DNA of 12,581 nucleotides from Pseudomonas sp. (lineage in GTDB: Bacteria > Pseudomonadota > Gammaproteobacteria > Pseudomonadales > Pseudomonadaceae). Numbering within the stretch: the stretch's first letter is position 1; every line of letters begins with the position of its first letter. The DNA is taken from the NCBI GenBank assembly GCA_003527165.1, contig DPSI01000102.1, positions 1 to 12,581 on the forward strand, written 5' to 3'. The notes beneath the pieces are model-generated. The model ran no database searches. It worked only from the letters and a program-made list of their open reading frames with translations, and was not told where the DNA came from. Of the stretch, positions 7,313-12,581 are shown one piece after another. The translations under genes were made by a program, and so were the position numbers.

Positions 7313-8978
7313 CCAACCGGACGCGTTGGCCGGGTTGCTCGGGCTCGGGATTCATTCGGCGCGCAAGAGCCATTACCCCGAACTGGTGGCGCGCCTGGAA
7401 GAATTGGAGGCCGAGCGAAACCGTTACAAATGGCTGTTCGAGCACGCTGTGCACGGCATTTTCCAGGCGAGCCTGCAGGAAGGCATCAGGGCCGCCAATC
7501 CGGCGTTGGCCCGCATGCTCGGCTACGACAGCCCCGCCGACGCGCTCTGGGCGCTGACCGATCTGTCCCACCATCTGTTCATTGGCGGCGAAGACGAGCT
7601 CAAGCAGATCCGAGAAATCTTGAGCACTCAGCGCGGTCTCTTCGGTTATGAAACCAAGTTGCGACGCAAGGACGGCAGCGCCCTCGACGTCATGATGAAT
7701 CTGTTGCTCAAGCCCGACGAGGATGGCCTGGTCGAGGGCTTCGTCGCCGACATCACCGAGCGCAAGCTGGCGCAGCTGCGGCTGCTGCAGCTCAATGAGC
7801 AGCTCGAGCAACGTGTCGCAGAACGCACGCTGGAGCTGCGCAAGGCACGCGATGCGGCAGAGACGGCCAATCACAGCAAGGACAAGTACCTGGCCGCCGC
7901 CAGTCATGACCTCCTGCAGCCGCTTAATGCGGCGCGTCTGCTGATCTCCACCTTGCGCGAGCGGGGCTTGCCTGGCTCTGAGCAGAATCTCGTCGAACGC
8001 GCGCATCAGGCGCTGGAGGGCGCTGAAGATCTGCTGACCGACCTGCTGGACATCTCCAAGCTGGACCAGCAGGCAATCAAACCCGACATTGAAGTCTATC
8101 GTCTCGACGAGGTGCTACTGCCCCTGGTATCCGAGTTTCAATCGGTGGCCGAAGCGGAGGGGCTCGGCTTCGATTACTACATTCCAGCCTACGCGTTGCG
8201 CAGTGATTTCAGGCTGTTGACGCGCATCCTGCGTAACCTTCTCAGCAATGCCTGCCGCTATACCGACACGGGACGAGTGTTGTTGGGCGCGCGCAAACGG
8301 GGCGAATGCCTGCGGATCGAAGTTTGGGATACCGGTCGCGGAATCGAGGCGGCTCAGTTGCAGTCGATCTTCCTGGAGTTCAATCAGTTGGGTGTGCAGC
8401 GGGCCGCGGAGCGCGCCGGGGTCGGGCTCGGCCTGGCCATCGTCGATCGCATCGCCTCCATGCTTGATTACCGCGTCCAGGTGCGTTCGCAGCCGGGGCG
8501 AGGCTCGGTGTTCAGTATCGATGTGCCGCTGGCCGAGCGGCCTGCTCAGCCGCCAACCGAAGCACCGTTGATGCTGCCCGTGCTGGGAGACCCGCTACCA
8601 GGGCGGCGTCTGTTGGTTCTGGATAACGAACTGAGCATCTTGCACAGCATGGCGGCGCTGCTGGGGCAGTGGGGCTGCGAAGTGCGGACCGCCACCGACC
8701 AGGCGGCGGCGTTGGCCGTGCTCGGCGAGTCGCCCCCCGAGGTGATTCTTGCCGACTATCATCTCGATCAGGGCGTGACGGGGTGGGACGTGGTCACCGC
8801 GTTGCAGGCGCACTACGGTCAATCGATTCCGGTCGTTATGGTCACGGCTGATCGAAGCGACCAGTGCCGCCGCCAATTACAAGGGTTGGGGGTGCCGGTG
8901 CTGAACAAGCCGGTCAAGGCCGGAAAGATGCGATCGGTCCTGAGCCACCTGCTGAATGACAAACGCGAGCGGTCGTAA
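7296..8978 (+). CDS. ercS: ErcS, soluble PAS hybrid histidine kinase with receiver domain
   Basis: 560 residues with no membrane segment or signal peptide. Domains in order: a short helical start (about 25-42), a PAS domain (about 43-165, ending VEGFVADITERKLAQ), a coiled coil (about 165-197), a HisKA dimerisation domain with the phospho-acceptor H204 in SHDLLQPLNAA, and a HATPase domain with the N box (RNLLSNACRY), DTGRGI and GVGLGLAI. A Pro-rich linker then leads to a C-terminal receiver domain with phospho-acceptor D487 in ILADYHLD and the conserved Lys in LNKP. There is no DNA-binding output, so the phosphate must pass to a separate regulator. In P. aeruginosa, ErcS is a cytoplasmic sensor in the ErbR/ExaDE ethanol-oxidation circuit. 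The ATG lies inside the end of ercA, with a weak ribosome binding site, so coupling to ercA is likely. The signal bound by the PAS domain is unknown. Confidence 0.9.
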   Translation: MPKHSDQPDALAGLLGLGIHSARKSHYPELVARLEELEAERNRYKWLFEHAVHGIFQASLQEGIRAANPALARMLGYDSPADALWALTDLSHHLFIGGEDELKQIREILSTQRGLFGYETKLRRKDGSALDVMMNLLLKPDEDGLVEGFVADITERKLAQLRLLQLNEQLEQRVAERTLELRKARDAAETANHSKDKYLAAASHDLLQPLNAARLLISTLRERGLPGSEQNLVERAHQALEGAEDLLTDLLDISKLDQQAIKPDIEVYRLDEVLLPLVSEFQSVAEAEGLGFDYYIPAYALRSDFRLLTRILRNLLSNACRYTDTGRVLLGARKRGECLRIEVWDTGRGIEAAQLQSIFLEFNQLGVQRAAERAGVGLGLAIVDRIASMLDYRVQVRSQPGRGSVFSIDVPLAERPAQPPTEAPLMLPVLGDPLPGRRLLVLDNELSILHSMAALLGQWGCEVRTATDQAAALAVLGESPPEVILADYHLDQGVTGWDVVTALQAHYGQSIPVVMVTADRSDQCRRQLQGLGVPVLNKPVKAGKMRSVLSHLLNDKRERS

Positions 8979-9040
8979 AAGGAAAAAAAAGCCGATCTGG
9001 ATCAATTATTGAGCTCCAGCGGAGCGAATAAACTCGCGCC

Positions 9041-9412
9041 ATGAAACCTCGTCTGCGTTTATTTTTCGTACTGCTGATTAGCCTGATGCTTTCCGTGAAC
9101 GGGATGGCAGCACCGGAGCTGGCTTCGGAACGCTGCCTGATGACCGGCTCGGAAATGACCACTGCAGACCGTGAGGACCACCAGGCGCACGGGAATATGC
9201 TCGGCATGAATACTGCCGGCGTAACCGAGCACTCGCACAACGATGACGGACCGCTCTGTGCCAGCGGCCAACAGTGCCAGACCAGCAGCATGCTGTCGCC
9301 AGAGGTCAGCAAGCCGGCTCTGCCCGGCGCACCGCTGATCGTCGCAACCTATTTCCCCGACTACATGCCCACCCCCGCCGGCGACAGCCACTGGCGCCCC
9401 CCACGTTTCTGA
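9041..9412 (+). CDS. Small secreted His/Met/Cys-rich protein of a metal-efflux cluster
   Basis: 123 residues; I do not recognise a named family. A clear signal peptide (basic MKPRLRLR-like start, hydrophobic 7-19, likely cleavage after A23 in NGMAA) sends it to the periplasm. The mature part has C32, a His/Met-rich stretch (H47, H50, M53, M56, H64, H66) and a C73-x5-C79 pair, then a Pro-rich tail ending WRPPRF. Such composition is typical of periplasmic copper- or silver-binding proteins. Short proteins with a similar Pro/Arg tail, some annotated DUF2946, often precede Cus/Czc-type efflux genes. It stands 93 bp before the TolC-family gene of this cluster. An SD-like GGAG at 9021-9024 is 16 bases from the ATG, which is longer than ideal. 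The coding call rests on the signal peptide and context; metal binding is inferred. Confidence 0.7.
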   Translation: MKPRLRLFFVLLISLMLSVNGMAAPELASERCLMTGSEMTTADREDHQAHGNMLGMNTAGVTEHSHNDDGPLCASGQQCQTSSMLSPEVSKPALPGAPLIVATYFPDYMPTPAGDSHWRPPRF

Positions 9413-9465
9413 TTCCTTCGCTGAACCTGAGCGGTCCTTCACCTCTCCGGTGACGGATCCAGTTC

Positions 9466-9483
9466 GTGTGCCTGATGGCGCAC
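9466..9483 (+). other. Hairpin between the small secreted protein gene and the TolC-family gene
   Basis: GTGTGCC, loop TGAT, GGCGCAC: a 7-bp stem with one G-T wobble, in the 93-bp gap 9413-9505. No U-tract follows, so it is probably not a terminator. It lies just upstream of the AGGAA ribosome binding site (9493-9497) of the next gene and might influence translation or mRNA processing. Confidence 0.3.
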
Positions 9484-9505
9484 CGGCTCTATAGGAATCC
9501 ATATC

Positions 9506-10757
9506 ATGAAGTTCCGATACCCACGCATCCGTCCGCTCGGCGCGGCGATGTGCTGCTGCGCCATGCTGTTGCCGTCTCTGGCTGGCGCATTGACCTTCGA
9601 AGACGCCCTGCAACTTGCCGAACGCCGGTCACCCTCGCTTCAAGCAGAGGCCTCGAAACTGATCGCCGCCACACAGAATGCGATCCCCGCCGGCGAACTG
9701 CCAGACCCCAAGTTGCTGCTTGGCCTGCAGAACCTGCCCATTGAAGGTGACGCCTCCTGGCGTCCCGGGGAGGACGGCATGACCATGCAGATGATCGGCC
9801 TGATGCAAGAGGTCCCCAACCGCGGCAAACGCGAAGCCCGTGTCGAGCTCGCGCAGGCTGGTATCGGCCGCGCCGAAGCCGAGCGTCGAGTCGAAGCGCT
9901 CAAGGTGCGCCAGGCGACTGCGCAGGCCTGGATCGCCACCCATACCCTCGAGCGTAAGCTGGAGTTGTTCAAGACCTTGTTCGATGAAAACCGGCTGCTT
10001 GCCGAAACGGTGCGGGCGAAGATTGCCGGTGCTCGCGGGCAGATCGCCGACAGCGTGGGTACCTCGCCAGGAAGCGGCGTTACTGGCCGAGCGTGAAGAT
10101 GAATTGATGCAATTGCACCGCCAGTCGCGTGCGGCGCTGACACGCTGGATCGGCGACGCTGGGACGCAGCCTCTGAGCGGCGGCCTGCCGGGATGGACGG
10201 TGCATCAGCAAACCTTCATCGATCGCTTGCACAGCCATCCGCAGCTTGCGGCCTACGAGCCCAGGCTGCGCGAGGCGCAGGCGCGTATCGGCGAAGCCAC
10301 CGCCGAGAGGAGGCCGGACTGGAGCTGGGAAGTCGGCTATCTCAAGCGTGGCCGCGAATACGGCGACATGGTCAATCTCATCTTCAGCATCGACCTGCCT
10401 GTCTTTCAGCGCTCGCGGCAAAGTCCGCGTATCGCCGCCAGGCATGCGCAATTCAACCAGATCGAAGCCGAACGCGAGGCAACCCAGCGAGCCTTTGCCG
10501 AGCAGCTGTCAGCCGAACTGGCCGAACTCGAGCGGGTTCGACGCGCCCTGGTGCGCACCAACGAGGTGTTTCTGCCACTGGCTCGCGAACGCGCCGAGCT
10601 GACGCTGGCCGGTTATCGGGCCGGGACCGGCGAGCTCGACGCCGTACTCGACGCCCGCCGCGCGCTGATCGAAACCCGCCTGAAGCAGATTGACTTGCAG
10701 GGTCTGCAAGCCATCGCGACCGCCCGCCTGCATTTCGCCTACGGAGATGCTCAATGA
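9506..10757 (+). pseudogene. cusC: CusC-like TolC-family outer-membrane efflux protein, frameshifted
   Basis: The frame from ATG 9506 gives a signal peptide (cleavage probably after A28 in SLAGA) and a normal TolC-family N-terminal half, including TFEDALQLAERRSPSLQAEA and QEVPNRGKREAR. After about residue 184 it runs into unrelated residues and stops at 10096. The missing half continues in the +1 frame (PRQEAALLAERE... to the stop at 10757) with the usual family features, including LAGYRAGTGELDAVLDARR. Removing one G from GGG at 10057-10059 joins them as ...IADSVVPRQEAALL, giving about 416 residues, a normal length. This is either a real inactivating +1 shift or a sequence error. An in-frame ATG at 10107 lies 11 bases after the premature stop. 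No lipobox is visible, unlike E. coli CusC. The protein would form the outer-membrane channel for the CusBA pump that follows; its stop overlaps the cusB start by 4 bases. Confidence 0.85.
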
Positions 10758-12250
10758 GCCGACCATCAGCAAAGACAATCACGATGGCCGTCCTGGCCGC
10801 CGTCCTGGGCCTGGTCGGTGGCTACTGGTTGGCGCAAGCGAAATCCAACCCGCTGCTCACAGAGGCGGCAGCGAAGCCGGGCGCTTCGCAGGCCGAGCGC
10901 AAGGTCCTCTACTGGTACGATCCGATGGTGCCGCAGCACAAGTTCGACAAGCCGGGTAAGTCGCCTTTCATGGACATGCAGCTGGTACCGCGTTATGCCG
11001 ATGAGGGTGGCGATGCGGCCAGCATCAGCATCGACCCGGGCGTGACGCAGAATCTCGGCGTGCGGCTGGCGACGGTCAGCCGGGGCGAGCTCGCCAGCCG
11101 GATCGAGGCGGTTGGTGTGCTGGGCTACAACGCACGCGACGTGGCGCAGGTGCAGGCGAGGGCGGCGGGATTCGTCGAGCGGGTTTATCGCCTTGCGCCG
11201 GGTGACATCGTGGAGAAAGGCGCGCCGCTGGTCGACCTGCTGACTCCCGAATGGGCGGCGGCGCAGGAGGAGTTTCTTGCCCTGCGGCGTGTCGGCGAAC
11301 CGGCCCTGCTCGAAGGTGCCCGCCAGCGCTTGCGTCTGGCCGGCATACCCGCAGACGTTATCCGCCAGTTGGAGCGCAGCGGCAAGATTCGCGGCCAACT
11401 GACGATTCACATGCCCATCGGCGGCGTGTTGCAGGACCTGGTCGTACGCGAAGGCATGAGCGTATCGGCTGGAGCACCGCTGGCGTCAATCAACGGATTG
11501 CAGAGCGTCTGGCTCGAAGTCGCCGTACCGGAGGCACAGGGCCGGGCGATACGTGTTGGCCAGGACGCCAGTGCCCGGCTGCCGGCGTTGGACGGCGAAG
11601 CGATCAAGGGCAGCGTGACCGCCGTGCTACCGGAAGCCACCGCCGCCAGCCGTACGTTACGCGTGCGCATCGAGCTGCCCAATCCTGACGGGGTTCTTCG
11701 TCCCGGCTTGACCGCAAGCGTGACCCTGGCCGATGCCGGCGCCGAGCCGGTGCTGCTGATCCCCAGCGAAGCCGTGATTCGTACCGGCAAGCGCGCCCTG
11801 GTCATGATCGCCGAGCCGGGCGGCCGATACCGGCCCGACGAGGTCCGTCCGGGTGCGGACAGCGGAAGTCGCACGGCGATTCTCCATGGGCTGGAGGAGG
11901 GCCAGCAGGTGGTGGCGTCCGGGCAGTTTCTGATCGACTCCGAGGCCAGCTTGCGCGGCATCACTGCGGCAGCCATCGAGGATGCCCAACCCGGCCCGGG
12001 GCACGCGGACATGAACCCGGCGCTGCACGAGTCGGATGGGCGCATCATCGAGCTCGACGAGCAGTGGGTAAAGATCGCCCACGGCCCGTTTCATACCCTC
12101 GGCATGCCGGGCATGACCATGCGCTTCGCGATCGCGAATCCGCACCTGCTGCATGGCATGGCCGAGCACGACCGGGTGAGCTTCGCTGTGCGCGAAACAG
12201 CCAGTGGCCTGGTGATCGAGCGTCTGCACAAACAGGAGCAACAGCCATGA
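10754..12250 (+). CDS. cusB: CusB-type RND adaptor with fused CusF copper-binding domain
   Basis: 498 residues. Order: an N-terminal membrane anchor (about 9-26); a heavy-metal-binding domain (about 51-81) with YWYDPM and the segment [18 protein letters not shown]; then the barrel-sandwich, hairpin and beta-barrel parts of a membrane fusion protein ([21 protein letters not shown] is the lipoyl-like half). From residue about 428 follows a CusF domain, [18 protein letters not shown]...MPGMTMRF. CusF metal ligands map to H443, M454 and M456. The cation-pi tryptophan (W44 of E. coli CusF) is replaced by M451. The adaptor links the inner-membrane CusA pump to the outer-membrane channel and passes Cu(I) or Ag(I) to the pump; the fused CusF would be a built-in chaperone. 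ATGA overlaps exist at both ends, so it is tightly coupled to its neighbours. GGAGA precedes the ATG. Confidence 0.93.
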   Translation: MSRPSAKTITMAVLAAVLGLVGGYWLAQAKSNPLLTEAAAKPGASQAERKVLYWYDPMVPQHKFDKPGKSPFMDMQLVPRYADEGGDAASISIDPGVTQNLGVRLATVSRGELASRIEAVGVLGYNARDVAQVQARAAGFVERVYRLAPGDIVEKGAPLVDLLTPEWAAAQEEFLALRRVGEPALLEGARQRLRLAGIPADVIRQLERSGKIRGQLTIHMPIGGVLQDLVVREGMSVSAGAPLASINGLQSVWLEVAVPEAQGRAIRVGQDASARLPALDGEAIKGSVTAVLPEATAASRTLRVRIELPNPDGVLRPGLTASVTLADAGAEPVLLIPSEAVIRTGKRALVMIAEPGGRYRPDEVRPGADSGSRTAILHGLEEGQQVVASGQFLIDSEASLRGITAAAIEDAQPGPGHADMNPALHESDGRIIELDEQWVKIAHGPFHTLGMPGMTMRFAIANPHLLHGMAEHDRVSFAVRETASGLVIERLHKQEQQP

Positions 12251-12581
12251 TCGCCGCGCTGATTCGCTGGTCGGTGGTCAATCGTTTTCTCGTACTGCTG
12301 GCGACGTTGCTGATGACATCGGTGGGCATCTGGGCGCTTCGCACCATGCCCATCGACGCGCTGCCAGATCTGTCCGACGTGCAGGTGATCATCCGCACGC
12401 CATATCCCGGCCAGGCGCCGCAGATCGTCGAAAACCAGGTCACCTATCCGCTGACCACCACCATGCTGTCGGTGCCGGGGGCAAAAACGGTGCGTGGTTA
12501 CTCGTTCTTTGGCGACAGCTACGTATACGTGCTGTTCGAGGACGGTACCGACCTGTACTGGGCGCGCTCGCGGGTGCTGGA
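12247..12581 (+). CDS. cusA: CusA/CzcA-family heavy-metal RND efflux pump, N-terminal part
   Basis: 111 residues are visible before the window ends; full-length members have over 1,000. It starts [18 protein letters not shown] with the first transmembrane helix (about 12-32), followed by the conserved [34 protein letters not shown] and [21 protein letters not shown], all typical of CusA-type pumps for monovalent copper and silver. It drives proton-coupled metal export from the inner membrane through the CusB adaptor and an outer-membrane channel. AGGAG lies 8 bases before the ATG, and the start overlaps the cusB stop by 4 bases. Metal specificity is inferred from the N-terminal sequence and the CusF domain next door; the Met triad that would prove it lies outside the window. 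Confidence 0.93.
   Translation, partial: MIAALIRWSVVNRFLVLLATLLMTSVGIWALRTMPIDALPDLSDVQVIIRTPYPGQAPQIVENQVTYPLTTTMLSVPGAKTVRGYSFFGDSYVYVLFEDGTDLYWARSRVL

Noticed and set aside
9059..9613. Minus-strand open frame of 184 codons opposite the small secreted protein
   Set aside because: The plus strand has a signal peptide and metal-ligand composition there. The minus frame shows neither and also runs into the TolC-family gene.
1..12581. tRNA or rRNA genes, CRISPR arrays, transposases or IS ends
   Set aside because: I saw no regular short repeats with spacers, no transposase-like protein and no RNA gene signature in the window.

Overview
The window is GC-rich, densely packed and entirely plus-strand. 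Gene order and protein sequences point to a gammaproteobacterium of the Pseudomonas/Stutzerimonas group: pqqABCDE followed by an S9 peptidase (pqqH), ercA and ercS is the order known from Pseudomonas aeruginosa. The genus is an inference from protein resemblance and synteny; no search was run.

Layout. (1) 1-462: the C-terminal part of an old-yellow-enzyme family NADH:flavin oxidoreductase, cut by the window edge. (2) 640-6012: the PQQ biosynthesis operon. It holds the 23-residue precursor peptide PqqA, a GC-rich terminator-like hairpin that probably attenuates transcription, then PqqB, PqqC, PqqD, PqqE (TTG start, overlapping pqqD) and an S9 prolyl-oligopeptidase-type peptidase (PqqH). (3) 6149-8978: ercA (iron-dependent alcohol dehydrogenase) and the overlapping ercS (soluble PAS/histidine kinase/receiver hybrid). 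In P. aeruginosa these belong to the regulatory network for PQQ-dependent ethanol oxidation. (4) 9041-12581: a copper/silver efflux cluster. It holds a small secreted His/Met/Cys-rich protein, a TolC-family outer-membrane protein broken by a frameshift, a CusB adaptor with an N-terminal heavy-metal-binding domain and a fused C-terminal CusF domain, and the start of the CusA RND pump.

How they work together. PqqD presents PqqA to the radical SAM enzyme PqqE, which crosslinks its Glu and Tyr. A peptidase trims the peptide, PqqB and PqqC complete the cofactor, and PQQ serves periplasmic dehydrogenases encoded elsewhere. ErcA and ErcS tie cofactor supply to alcohol sensing. The efflux cluster is functionally separate and abuts the erc genes across a 62-bp gap.

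No wholly new system is evident. The points most worth following are the +1 frameshift in the TolC-family gene, the small secreted metal-binding-like protein that leads the efflux cluster, the CusB-CusF fusion in which Met replaces the CusF tryptophan, the pqqA leader hairpin plus pqqA/pqqB attenuator, and repeated TTGCCGG motifs ahead of ercA.
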